Assembly: GCF_017309585.1 (NCBI RefSeq)
Contig: NZ_CP071321.1
Location: forward strand, 2,480,001 to 2,544,000
DNA from: Nitrogeniibacter aestuarii
Lineage (GTDB): Bacteria > Pseudomonadota > Gammaproteobacteria > Burkholderiales > Rhodocyclaceae
Direction of reading: 5' to 3'
DNA length: 64,000 nt
Shown here: one piece after another, positions 25,855 to 36,261 of the stretch
Position numbering within the stretch: the first letter of the stretch is position 1
Layout of the letters: each line of letters begins with the position of its first letter
Notes under the pieces: generated by a model
The model's database searches: none
Told to the model about the DNA's origin: nothing
Seen by the model: the letters and a program-made list of their open reading frames with translations, nothing else
Translations under genes and position numbers: made by a program

Positions 25855-25884
25855 ATTATAGCAGCGCAACATGACGAGCCTCAA
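25855..25884 (-). promoter_or_regulatory. sigma70 promoter of rpsB-tsf-pyrH-frr
   Basis: On the minus strand, a perfect TATAAT (25860-25855) lies 18 bases after TTGAGG (25884-25879). The predicted start is near 25848. It is the best-looking promoter in the window, fitting a ribosomal protein operon. Confidence 0.75.
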
Positions 25885-25970
25885 GCCTTGGTTGGCAACC
25901 CGGATTGCTGTTCGACTGTCCATGCGATAGCCTTTCGCCTTTACCCCAACGGTCAAAAAGAAAAAGTGCA

Positions 25971-26774
25971 ATGAGTATCAACCTGAAAACCCCGGAAGAG
26001 ATTGAAGGTATGCGTGTGGCCGGCAAGCTCGCCAGCGAAGTGCTCGACTACATCACTCCCTTCGTCAAACCCGGCGTCACGACCGAAGAACTCGACAAGC
26101 TGTGCCATGACTACATGGTGGATCAGCAAGGTTGCATCCCTGCACCCCTGAACTACGCCCCGCCGGGCTACAGCCCATACCCCAAGTCGATCTGCACCTC
26201 GATCAATCATCAGGTTTGTCATGGTGTCCCCAGCGACAAGACGCTGAAGAACGGCGACATCGTCAACCTGGACATCACGGTCATCAAGGATGGTTTTCAC
26301 GGCGATACGAGCCGAATGTTCCAGGTCGGCAACAAGGTTTCCATCCTTGCCAAGCGCCTTTGCCAGATCACATACGAGTGCATGTGGCTGGGCATTCACA
26401 CTGTCAAACCGGGTGCCCGCCTTGGCGATATCGGCGCGGTCATACAGAAACACGCCGAAAGCAACGGTTTTTCAGTGGTACGGGAATTCTGCGGTCACGG
26501 GATCGGTCGAAACTTCCATGAAGATCCGCAAGTGCTCCATTATGGGCGCGCCGGGACCGGCATGATTCTCGAGCCGGGCATGACCTTTACGATCGAACCG
26601 ATGATCAACGCCGGCAAGGCCGCCATTTCGGAATTACCGGATGGCTGGACGATCATCACCAAGGACCGCAGCCTTTCCGCGCAGTGGGAACATACGATTC
26701 TCGTCACTGACACCGGCTACGAGATCATGACCCAGTCCGACGGCACGCCCGAACGCCCCGCCATTATTGTCTGA
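25971..26774 (+). CDS. map: type I methionine aminopeptidase
   Basis: A 267-residue metalloprotease that removes the initiator Met cotranslationally. The metal ligands are in GDIVNLDITVIKDGFHGDTS (two Asp), the REFCGHGIGRNFHEDP segment (His), the MTFTIEPMI segment (Glu), and QWEHTILVTD (Glu). Length matches E. coli MetAP (264). The ATG at 25971 gives the standard N-terminus; upstream in-frame residues are non-coding. Divergent from rpsB and followed by glnD, as in E. coli. Confidence 0.97.
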   Translation: MSINLKTPEEIEGMRVAGKLASEVLDYITPFVKPGVTTEELDKLCHDYMVDQQGCIPAPLNYAPPGYSPYPKSICTSINHQVCHGVPSDKTLKNGDIVNLDITVIKDGFHGDTSRMFQVGNKVSILAKRLCQITYECMWLGIHTVKPGARLGDIGAVIQKHAESNGFSVVREFCGHGIGRNFHEDPQVLHYGRAGTGMILEPGMTFTIEPMINAGKAAISELPDGWTIITKDRSLSAQWEHTILVTDTGYEIMTQSDGTPERPAIIV

Positions 26775-26790
26775 ACTCAGCCAGCCCCCT

Positions 26791-29358
26791 ATGTCCGACA
26801 CTTTTCGCCAAGACGTCAAGGCGATTCGAGAAGCGCTCAAGGCACGCGAAGCCACGCTGGCCAAAAGCTACGAAGCCCGCCCACTGACCCGCAATTATCT
26901 GCGAGGACGCGTCAAGGCGGTCGATGAAGCCATCGTTCGCCTGTGGCGCGCGTGTGCCCTCGACGATCGCTGCGCCCTTGTGGCCACCGGGGGGTATGGG
27001 CGTGGCGAGCTGTTTCCGCACTCCGATATCGATCTGCTCATATTGCTCCCCGCCCGGGGCAGCGGCGATTTCGACGCAGCCCTGACCCAGTTCGTCGGCG
27101 CGTTGTGGGACATCGGGCTGCATATCGGCCACAGTGTGCGCACAGTCGAAGAATGTGTATCGGTCGCTGCCGACGACATCACCATACAGACCAATCTGCT
27201 CGAAACCCGACTGCTATGCGGTGAAAACGATCTGCTCAAGGAAATGAGCACCCGCGTCCGGCTTGCCATGGACGTTGAACGTTTCTACCAGGCCAAGAAG
27301 CTTGAGCAGGAACAGCGGTACGCGCGCTACAACGACAGCCCGTATGCACTCGAGCCGAACTGCAAGGAAAGCCCGGGCGGTTTGCGCGACCTGCAGTTCA
27401 TGGGCTGGATCAGCCGCTCGGCCGGTCTTGGCACCAGCTGGCGCGACCTGGCGCACCACCGTCTGATCACCGCCAATGAGGCCGGCGAACTTCGCGAAGC
27501 CGAGCGCTTCTTGCAGCATGTGCGGATTCGTCTGCACCTGCTTGTGGGTCGCGCCGAGGATCGGCTGCTGTTCGATCACCAGGAACGCCTGGCCAGCGCC
27601 TTCGGTGTCGAGCCAACGGCCGGCAAGCGGGCCTCGGAAGTGCTCATGCAGCGCTTCTATCTGTCGGCCAAGAAGGTCATGCAGCTCACGAGCATCCTGA
27701 CCAAGAGTTACCGGACCGAATTTTCCAGCGAAAACAAGGCCGCGGCCATTGTCATCAATGACCGGTTCCAGACCGTGCGGGATCTGCTCGATATTCGGGA
27801 AGACAACCTGTTCAAGACGCACCCGGAGGCCATGTTCGAGGCCTTTCTGATCATGCAGGAGCGCTCTGAACTCACCGGCTTTACCGCACGCACCATGCGG
27901 TCGATGTGGATGAACCGTCGTCGCATCAACGCAGCGTTCCGTGCCGACGGCGTGAACAAGCAACGCTTCCTTCAGCTGCTTCAGGCCAAGCGCGGCATCG
28001 TGTCGACGTTCCGCCGCATGAACCAGTACGGCCTGCTGTCGAACTACCTCCCGCCCTGGCGGAAGATCTCGTGCCAGATGCAGCACGACCTCTTCCATGT
28101 GTACACGGTCGACTCGCATACGCTCATGGTGCTTCGCAATCTGCGTCGATTCACCATGGGAGAGCATGCCCACGAATACCCGCTCATGACACAACTCATG
28201 ATGGGCATGGACAAACACTGGCTGCTCTACGTCGCCGCCCTGTATCACGACATTGCCAAGGGTCGGGGTGGAGATCACTCTAAGCTTGGCATGGTCGATG
28301 CACGCAAATTCTGCGAACAGCATGAGATGGAAGCGGCCGACACCGACCTGGTCGAGTGGCTGGTGGAAAACCATCTGGTCATGTCCCACGTCGCACAGAA
28401 AGAAGATATTTCAGATCCTGCCGTGGTTCAGCGCTTTGCCGACCAGATGGGTACGGAACGTCGGCTGACCGCCTTGTACCTGCTCTCCCATGCCGATATT
28501 CGCGGCACCAGCCCGAAGGTATGGAACGGCTGGAAGGCGCGCCTGCTCGAAGACCTGTTTCACGCGACCCGGCGCCTGCTGCGTGGCGCATCGCCCGAAG
28601 AGGCACTCGGGCTGGAAGATCGCCGTACGGACGCACAGAGGCTGCTGCGGTATTACGGGCTGCGTCCCGACGTGGAAAAGGCGCTCTGGAATACGCTCGA
28701 CTCGGTCTATTTCATGCGCCATTCCGCCGAGGAGATCGCCTGGCATGCACGCCACCTCTATCACCGCCCCGAAAGCGTCGCGCCGGTTGTCCGCGCTCGC
28801 CTGAGCGAAGGTGGTGAGGGTATTCAGGTGATGGTGTTCGCGCGCGACCAGAAAGACCTGTTCATGCGCTTGTGCGGTTTCTTCGGCCGGCTTGGCTACA
28901 GCATTCTCGATGCCAAGATTCACACCACGCGACACGGGTACGCGCTGGATAGCTTCATGGTCCAGTACCCTGGCGAGGACACGCATTACCGCGAACACAT
29001 CGCGCTCATCGAGCACGAGCTGCCGAAATTACTTGAATCCGAAGCACAGACCGACCGTCCGCCGGAGCCGCGCCTGTCTCGCCACGTCAAACACTTCCCC
29101 GTGCGCCCCGCAGTACGACTGCGAGCTGACGAAAGCGGCAAGCAATACATCCTGACGCTCACGGCAGCCGACCGCCCGGGACTCCTCTACGATGTAGCCA
29201 AGACACTGGCCAGTTTCAACGTCCAGCTGCATACCGCGAAGATCGCCACCCTCGGCGAACGCGTGGAGGATGCGTTTCTGGTCACCGGGCGCGGGCTGTC
29301 AAGTGACAGCCACGTGCTGCAGATCGAACGAGAGCTACTGAAAGAATTGCAGATCTGA
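26791..29358 (+). CDS. glnD: bifunctional [protein-PII] uridylyltransferase/uridylyl-removing enzyme
   Basis: An 855-residue nitrogen sensor that uridylylates PII proteins when glutamine is low and removes UMP when it is high. The nucleotidyltransferase domain carries GGYGRGELFPHSDIDLL at residues 67-83 (metal ligands Asp79 and Asp81). The HD hydrolase motif is in YHDIAKGRGGDHSKLG near 490. Two C-terminal ACT domains (IQVMVFARDQKDLF near 680; ILTLTAADRPGLLYDVAKTL near 790) bind glutamine. The ATG at 26791 lies 16 bases after map; a TTG at 26767 overlapping map is less likely. A terminator follows. Confidence 0.96.
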   Translation: MSDTFRQDVKAIREALKAREATLAKSYEARPLTRNYLRGRVKAVDEAIVRLWRACALDDRCALVATGGYGRGELFPHSDIDLLILLPARGSGDFDAALTQFVGALWDIGLHIGHSVRTVEECVSVAADDITIQTNLLETRLLCGENDLLKEMSTRVRLAMDVERFYQAKKLEQEQRYARYNDSPYALEPNCKESPGGLRDLQFMGWISRSAGLGTSWRDLAHHRLITANEAGELREAERFLQHVRIRLHLLVGRAEDRLLFDHQERLASAFGVEPTAGKRASEVLMQRFYLSAKKVMQLTSILTKSYRTEFSSENKAAAIVINDRFQTVRDLLDIREDNLFKTHPEAMFEAFLIMQERSELTGFTARTMRSMWMNRRRINAAFRADGVNKQRFLQLLQAKRGIVSTFRRMNQYGLLSNYLPPWRKISCQMQHDLFHVYTVDSHTLMVLRNLRRFTMGEHAHEYPLMTQLMMGMDKHWLLYVAALYHDIAKGRGGDHSKLGMVDARKFCEQHEMEAADTDLVEWLVENHLVMSHVAQKEDISDPAVVQRFADQMGTERRLTALYLLSHADIRGTSPKVWNGWKARLLEDLFHATRRLLRGASPEEALGLEDRRTDAQRLLRYYGLRPDVEKALWNTLDSVYFMRHSAEEIAWHARHLYHRPESVAPVVRARLSEGGEGIQVMVFARDQKDLFMRLCGFFGRLGYSILDAKIHTTRHGYALDSFMVQYPGEDTHYREHIALIEHELPKLLESEAQTDRPPEPRLSRHVKHFPVRPAVRLRADESGKQYILTLTAADRPGLLYDVAKTLASFNVQLHTAKIATLGERVEDAFLVTGRGLSSDSHVLQIERELLKELQI

Positions 29359-29360
29359 TC

Positions 29361-29388
29361 AAAAAAGGCGGCCGCTTGGCCGCCTTTC
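29361..29388. terminator. bidirectional intrinsic terminator after glnD
   Basis: AAGGCGGCC, loop GCTT, GGCCGCCTT, flanked by six A on the left and TTTCTC on the right. It serves glnD (plus) and the convergent phosphorylase gene (minus), whose stop codon lies at its edge. Confidence 0.85.
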
Positions 29389-30129
29389 TCATTTCCCGCC
29401 GCACAACCCGTTCAGCAACACCCGCACGCGCGTCATCGATTCTTGCAGCACCAGTTCAATGCTGTCGAAGCTGATGCCGTGTTCGCTCGACGCGCGCCCT
29501 GCACCGAAATTGGCCACCACATTGATCGCCGCGTAGGGCAGATCGAGTTCTCGTGCCAGCGACGCTTCAGGCATCCCGGTCATCCCGACCACATCGGCGC
29601 CATCGCGCTCGAATCGATCGATTTCGGCCGCAGTCTCCAGCCGGGGGCCCTGCGTCGTTGCATACGTCCCGCCATCAAACAGCGCTTCACCGACGGCTTT
29701 TCCGGCCGCCAACAGGCGCTTGCGGAGTTTTTCATCGTACGGATGGGTGAAATCCACGTGGCGCACCGGACGATCGCCACCATCGAAGTAGGTGCTCTCG
29801 CGACCCCAGGTGTAATCCAGGATCTGATCGGGAACGAGCAGCGTCCCCGGGCCGAAATCCGCCCGGATTCCCCCCACGGAAGCCACGGAAATCACGCCTT
29901 CTGCGCCCACATGCTTGAGGGCCCACATGTTCGCCCTGTAATTCACCAGATGAGGCGGAATGGTGTGCCCATAGCCGTGACGAGCCATGAAGACGACATC
30001 CTGCTCACAGATGCGCCCGAAGGTCAGCGCGCCGGAAGGCTCACCGTAAGGGGTCCGAACCACCTCACGGCGCGTGACATCCAGCGAGGCCAGTTGGGTC
30101 AGCCCACTTCCACCGACGATGGCGAGCAT
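29389..30129 (-). CDS. S-methyl-5'-thioinosine phosphorylase (PNP/MTAP family)
   Basis: A 246-residue trimeric purine nucleoside phosphorylase. It has the IVGGSGL opening (phosphate loop), FMARHGYGHTIPPHLVNYRA near 48, VASVGGIRADFGPGTLLVPD near 82, TQGPRLETAAEI near 163, and VVGMTGMPEASLARE near 184. Because it shares its layout with the P. aeruginosa methylthioinosine phosphorylase and has a short form, I favour MTIP over MTAP. The two differ by few active-site residues, so methylthioadenosine remains possible. The ATG at 30129 has TTGGAGAAATTGC upstream. A TAAAAT box at 30172-30167 may be its -10. A longer in-frame start is unlikely. Confidence 0.82.
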   Translation of the reverse strand: MLAIVGGSGLTQLASLDVTRREVVRTPYGEPSGALTFGRICEQDVVFMARHGYGHTIPPHLVNYRANMWALKHVGAEGVISVASVGGIRADFGPGTLLVPDQILDYTWGRESTYFDGGDRPVRHVDFTHPYDEKLRKRLLAAGKAVGEALFDGGTYATTQGPRLETAAEIDRFERDGADVVGMTGMPEASLARELDLPYAAINVVANFGAGRASSEHGISFDSIELVLQESMTRVRVLLNGLCGGK

Positions 30130-30207
30130 GCAATTTCTCCAAGAATACCGTGCAAAAAGGCCGCCGATTTTATCACGCGGGCGACCAACAACTGGTCGGA
30201 CGACATG

Positions 30208-30234
30208 TTGCAACGCGGGATCGCATGTTAGAAT
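30208..30234 (+). promoter_or_regulatory. candidate promoter of typA, extended -10
   Basis: TTGCAA at 30208-30213 and TAGAAT at 30229-30234, with TG one base before the -10 (TGTTAGAAT). The 15-base spacer is short, which an extended -10 can compensate. The start would be near 30241, with the typA ATG at 30267. Confidence 0.5.
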
Positions 30235-30266
30235 CCGCCCCTTTTCAAATACTTCCGGCGCATTCC

Positions 30267-32081
<1,815 letters not shown>

Positions 32082-32082
32082 G

Positions 32083-32107
32083 AAAACGGCGCCCTCGGGC
32101 GCCGTTT
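32083..32107. terminator. bidirectional intrinsic terminator between typA and galU
   Basis: AAAACGGCGCCC, loop TCG, GGGCGCCGTTT: nine GC-rich pairs plus A/T flanks on both sides. It begins two bases after the typA stop and faces galU on the other side. Confidence 0.85.
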
Positions 32108-32130
32108 CTACATCTGCAAGCCGCCGAATA

Positions 32131-33027
32131 TCATTCGGAGTCCGGATTGCTCTCCAATGAGCGTGCAGCCAGATATTCGGCAAACCCGTGCGCCACTTCA
32201 GCGTGACGCAGACCGAATTCGACGGTGGCCTTGAGGTACCCGAGCTTCGAGCCGCAGTCGTAGCGCACCCCCTCGTACTGATGCGCAAGCACAGCCTCTT
32301 CCTTGAGAAGTGAGGCAATGGCATCGGTCAGCTGAAGTTCGTTGCCCGCGCCCGGCTTCAGCTTGCGCAGGTGATCGAAGATACGGTGCGTGAGGATGTA
32401 ACGCCCGACCACAGCCTGGGTGGTTGGTGCCTTGGCGGGCTCGGGTTTTTCCACGATCCCCGTCATGCGCTGCACCTTGCCCTCCTGACTCTCGGTACTG
32501 ACAATGCCGTAGGCCTTGGTCTCTTCGCGCGGCACGTTCATCGTGCCCAGCACCGAACAGCGGTGGTAGTTGTAGACCTGCACCATCTGCTTGAGAACCG
32601 GATCGCCATCGCCGTTATCGAGCAGGTCATCCGCAAGCATGATGGCAAAGGGTTCTTCCCCGATGACCGGAGCCGCGCACAACACCGCATGCCCCAGGCC
32701 GAGGGCTTCGGGCTGGCGGATGTAGATGCAGTTCACATTCTTCGGGACGGTATTTCGAACAAGATCGAGCATGGCTGACTTGCCTCGTGCTTCGAGTTCG
32801 CTTTCAAGTTCATAGGCCTTGTCGAAGTGGTCCTCGATCGAGCGCTTGGTCCGGCCGGTAATGAAGATCAGGTCCGTGACACCCGCGGCCACGGCCTCTT
32901 CAACCGCGTACTGGATCAACGGCTTATCCACGATCGGCAACATTTCCTTCGGACTGGCCTTGGTCGCGGGCAGGAATCGGGTGCCCATGCCTGCAACAGG
33001 GAAGACCACCTTGGTCACGGATTTCAT
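32131..33027 (-). CDS. galU: UTP--glucose-1-phosphate uridylyltransferase
   Basis: A 298-residue nucleotidyltransferase that makes UDP-glucose for LPS, capsule and trehalose. It shows VFPVAGMGTRFLPATKASPK at residues 8-27 (20 residues), DKPLIQYAVEEA near 34, and GHAVLCAAPVIGEEPFAI near 108. Length is as in E. coli GalU (302). The ATG at 33027 has GAGGAGAAACGA upstream. It is the last gene of the smc-zipA-ligA-galU operon, 10 bases after ligA, and ends at the terminator shared with typA. Confidence 0.95.
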   Translation of the reverse strand: MKSVTKVVFPVAGMGTRFLPATKASPKEMLPIVDKPLIQYAVEEAVAAGVTDLIFITGRTKRSIEDHFDKAYELESELEARGKSAMLDLVRNTVPKNVNCIYIRQPEALGLGHAVLCAAPVIGEEPFAIMLADDLLDNGDGDPVLKQMVQVYNYHRCSVLGTMNVPREETKAYGIVSTESQEGKVQRMTGIVEKPEPAKAPTTQAVVGRYILTHRIFDHLRKLKPGAGNELQLTDAIASLLKEEAVLAHQYEGVRYDCGSKLGYLKATVEFGLRHAEVAHGFAEYLAARSLESNPDSE

Positions 33028-33037
33028 TCGTTTCTCC

Positions 33038-35128
33038 TCAAAACAGGTTTTTCTGGGGCGGGGCTTCATCGCTGGTGGCGTCGGTACTCACAGCATCCGA
33101 GACGAGCGCGCGAAGCCCCGCTTCGTCGAGAATGGTCACACCCAGTTGTTGCGCCTTGTCGAGCTTGCTGCCAGCGGCTTCGCCAGCGATCAGGTAGTCC
33201 GTCTTCTTTGAAACCGAACCGGCCACCTTGCCGCCCGCCGCTTCAATCATGGCCTTGGCATCGTCACGGGTCATGGCGGGCAGCGTTCCAGTCACAACAA
33301 GTGTCTTGCCAACCAGCGGCCCGTCCGGCGCCTGCGCCGGCTCATGCTCGGGCCAATCGACACCGGCGGCCCGCAACTGCTCGATCACCTCGCGGTTGTG
33401 GGGCTCGGCGAAAAAATCGTGGATGCTCTGCGCCACCACCGGTCCCACGTCGGGCACGGCCTGCAAGGCATCGAGTTCTGCCGTCATCACCGCATCCATG
33501 CTGCCGAAGTAGCGCGCCAGATCGCGCGCTGTCGCTTCACCCACGTTGCGGATGCCAAGTGCGAAGATGAAGCGCTGCAAGGTGGTGTGGCGGCTCTTCT
33601 CGATGGCAGCGACCACATTCGCCGCCGACTTTTCCGCCATGCGCTCCAGGCCGGCCAGCCCGAGCACGCCGAGCTTGTACAGATCGGCGGGCGTCTTGAC
33701 GATGGCGTTGTCGACGAGCTGCTCGATCAACTTGTCGCCGAGCCCCTCGATATCCATCGCCTTGCGCCCCGCGAAGTGGATCAAGGCCTGCTTGCGCTGC
33801 GCCGGACAGAACAGGCCGCCCGAACAACGGGTGACCGCCTCGTCCTCGCCACGCACGGCATGCGAGCCGCAGATCGGGCATTCGGTGGGCATCACGAACT
33901 CGCACTCGCTTCCGTCGCGACGATCAGGCACGGAAGACACCACCTCCGGAATCACGTCGCCCGCCCGGCGCACGATCACCCAGTCGCCGATACGCACATC
34001 CTTGCGGCGTACCTCGTCCTCGTTGTGCAGGGTCGCGTTGGTGACGGTGACGCCGCCGACGAACACCGGCTGGAGACGTGCGACCGGTGTCAATGCGCCG
34101 GTGCGGCCCACCTGGATGTCGACGTCGAGCACACGGGTCATCTCTTCCTGGGCCGGATACTTGTGGGCGACTGCCCAGCGAGGCTCCCGGCTGACAAAGC
34201 CCAGTTCCTCCTGCAAGGCGAAATCGTTGACCTTGTACACCACCCCGTCGATGTCATAGGGCAAATCAGGGCGCAAGGCTTCAATCTTCGCGTGAAAGGC
34301 GATCAGCCCTTCGGGCCCTTCGGTCACGCATCGATGGGTGCATACGGGGAAACCGAAGCCTGCCAGGGCATCGAGCATGGCGGCATGACTGGACGGGCGT
34401 GTCCAGCCCTGGCTCTCACCAAGCCCGTACGCGAAGAACGAGAGCGGACGCTGGCGCGCGATGGTCGGATCCAGCTGACGAATTGCCCCGGCGGCCGTGT
34501 TGCGCGGGTTGACGAAGGTTTTGGCCCCCATGGATCGCTGACGCGCATTGAGACGCTCAAAGGCGTCTCGACGCATGTAGATTTCGCCGCGAACTTCGAT
34601 CACCGGTGGCGAGTTGCCGAGGAGACGCAGTGGAATCTGATCAATGGTGCGCACGTTGTGCGTCACATCTTCGCCCGTCTGTCCGTCCCCGCGTGTCGCG
34701 GCCTGGACAAGCAGGCCGTGCTCATAGCGCAGGTTGATGGCCAGCCCGTCGAATTTCAGCTCTGCCGCGTACTCGACGGGCGGGTCGCTCTCATCCAGCC
34801 CGAGACTGCGACGGACACGCGCATCGAATGACAGTGCGCCCTGCGCGCTCTTGTCGGTCTCGGTGTTGATCGACAGCATCGGTACGCGATGCGTCACCGG
34901 CGACAGTTCGGACAACGCAGCGCCACCCACTCGCTGCGTGGGCGAATCGGGCGTCAACAGCTGCGGGTATTCGGCTTCCAGCGCCTGCAATTCCTGGAAG
35001 AGGCGATCGTACTCGGCGTCCGGCACGCTGGGCGCATCCAGCACGTAGTACTCACGGTTGTATCGGTCGAGCGTCTCGCGCAGGGCCTGAGCACGCTGCG
35101 CCTTATCCTGCGGCACATCCATGATCAT
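33038..35128 (-). CDS. ligA: NAD-dependent DNA ligase
   Basis: A 696-residue replicative ligase. An Ia domain for NMN binding (YNREYYVLDAPSVPDAEYDRL) leads to the adenylylated Lys125 in ELKFDG and to RGDGQTGEDVTHNVR. The OB fold follows, then a four-cysteine zinc finger (CPICGSHAV...CPAQR), helix-hairpin-helix repeats and a C-terminal BRCT domain (GKTLVVTGTLPAMTRDDAK). Length fits the family (E. coli 671). The ATG at 35128 overlaps the zipA stop (ATGA); an ATG at 35122 is the alternative. Confidence 0.96.
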   Translation of the reverse strand: MIMDVPQDKAQRAQALRETLDRYNREYYVLDAPSVPDAEYDRLFQELQALEAEYPQLLTPDSPTQRVGGAALSELSPVTHRVPMLSINTETDKSAQGALSFDARVRRSLGLDESDPPVEYAAELKFDGLAINLRYEHGLLVQAATRGDGQTGEDVTHNVRTIDQIPLRLLGNSPPVIEVRGEIYMRRDAFERLNARQRSMGAKTFVNPRNTAAGAIRQLDPTIARQRPLSFFAYGLGESQGWTRPSSHAAMLDALAGFGFPVCTHRCVTEGPEGLIAFHAKIEALRPDLPYDIDGVVYKVNDFALQEELGFVSREPRWAVAHKYPAQEEMTRVLDVDIQVGRTGALTPVARLQPVFVGGVTVTNATLHNEDEVRRKDVRIGDWVIVRRAGDVIPEVVSSVPDRRDGSECEFVMPTECPICGSHAVRGEDEAVTRCSGGLFCPAQRKQALIHFAGRKAMDIEGLGDKLIEQLVDNAIVKTPADLYKLGVLGLAGLERMAEKSAANVVAAIEKSRHTTLQRFIFALGIRNVGEATARDLARYFGSMDAVMTAELDALQAVPDVGPVVAQSIHDFFAEPHNREVIEQLRAAGVDWPEHEPAQAPDGPLVGKTLVVTGTLPAMTRDDAKAMIEAAGGKVAGSVSKKTDYLIAGEAAGSKLDKAQQLGVTILDEAGLRALVSDAVSTDATSDEAPPQKNLF

Positions 35129-36243
35129 GCGGTAAACAGGCGCAAGGCTAGCGGCGAGCCGGCCGGCATGCCGCACTCCTGCATTTGTCCCTGAAAATGT
35201 TTGATCTGCTGACGAATGAGCGCCGCGGCTTCAGGACCGAACGGCTGACGGTTATCGTCCACCACATGCGCGCCCAGTGCACTGGCCAGCTGCTTTGCCA
35301 CCAACATCATGCGATCGAAGACCTGCGCACCGTTGGCGACGCGCGGCACATCAACGATCATGGTCAGCCCCTGGGTCTGCATATCGCGCAGACTTTCGGG
35401 CGAGAACAGGGTCGGCTCGAGATTCCCCAGGACAAACAGGCTGTTCCCGTTGTCGTCTTCGGCATGGAAAAGACCATCGGCGCGCAGGGCCAGCCCCTGG
35501 GCCTCGACCAGCCCCCGGAGCTTCGTGCCCAGGAAGGGCTCGGCACCGCTGACGAGATTCACGCCGATCTGCACGTCCACGCTGGCGCAGAACTGATCGA
35601 GCTGCCCTGCCCGTTCAATGGATTCTGCCCGCGCGGGCGCGGCGGTCGGAATCGCCATGAACTGATCCGCCGTGCGCCCGACGCCATCGACGAACCGGGA
35701 GAAGTCCGCATCGTTGATCGGGCCACGACGATCCACCAACTGCATGGCAGAACAGAACCAGTGGTAACGCTCGCCCGAATGCGGGCTGATCGGACGCCAC
35801 TGATTCACAGACTCGTCAAGCGCGAACCATGCGACGGGCTTGGACAGCCCCTCCAGATGCTCCCGTTGCGTCTGCCACAATTGGCCAGCCAGGATCGGCT
35901 CGATGGATTCGAGCCGGATCACACAGTCGACGCGCTCGTCCACCTCGGGTGGAAGCGGCGGTGCCTTGCGACCGGCTTCTTCGGCAACTGCGCTGGGTGC
36001 AATCTCCGTGGGAATGTCGTCGGGCAACTGGGTGGGCAGCGCTTCCGGGATGTCGTCGTAGGCGCTCTCTCCTGGACGCTCGCTGGTCCCCGGCTCGAGC
36101 AGCACGTCGCGATGGTCGGAGCGAAACGTCTTCTCCGCATGCTTTTGCGCCTTGCGCTCCTGCCACTTGTTGTACGCGAGTACGCCGACGACGGCGATTG
36201 CGCCGGCACCGATCAAACCCATCTGCAATTCACTGATTGCCAT
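35125..36243 (-). CDS. zipA: cell division protein ZipA
   Basis: A 372-residue FtsZ membrane tether. Its N-terminal transmembrane anchor is at residues 6-24 (LQMGLIGAGAIAVVGVLAY), followed by a basic patch, then an acidic/proline-rich linker (about 45-105). The C-terminal ZipA FtsZ-binding domain occupies about 230-365. N-terminus out, C-terminus in the cytoplasm, as in E. coli. It sits between smc (18-base gap) and ligA, which is the usual context for divergent betaproteobacterial ZipA. The linker-domain boundary is approximate. Confidence 0.88.
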   Translation of the reverse strand: MAISELQMGLIGAGAIAVVGVLAYNKWQERKAQKHAEKTFRSDHRDVLLEPGTSERPGESAYDDIPEALPTQLPDDIPTEIAPSAVAEEAGRKAPPLPPEVDERVDCVIRLESIEPILAGQLWQTQREHLEGLSKPVAWFALDESVNQWRPISPHSGERYHWFCSAMQLVDRRGPINDADFSRFVDGVGRTADQFMAIPTAAPARAESIERAGQLDQFCASVDVQIGVNLVSGAEPFLGTKLRGLVEAQGLALRADGLFHAEDDNGNSLFVLGNLEPTLFSPESLRDMQTQGLTMIVDVPRVANGAQVFDRMMLVAKQLASALGAHVVDDNRQPFGPEAAALIRQQIKHFQGQMQECGMPAGSPLALRLFTA

Positions 36244-36261
36244 CTTTACCTTGCTCTGTGA

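Larger units (their letters stand above)
25648..25970. other. 323-base divergent intergenic region between rpsB and map
   Basis: There is no credible gene here. Reading toward rpsB it holds a consensus promoter (25855-25884), a hairpin at the predicted transcript 5' end (25824-25848), and a leader of roughly 200 bases to the rpsB ATG. Shorter complementary stretches occur around 25700-25725 (CTCCC/GGGAG). Toward map, no clear sigma70 promoter was recognised; the AG-rich stretch at 25957-25967 precedes the map ATG. Confidence 0.6.

Noticed and set aside
27214..28389. 391-codon open frame opposite glnD
   Set aside because: Antisense shadow of glnD, ending within it, with no plausible start context.
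33344..34831. 495-codon open frame opposite ligA
   Set aside because: Antisense to ligA, low-complexity His/Gly/Asp composition, no ribosome-binding site and no family resemblance.
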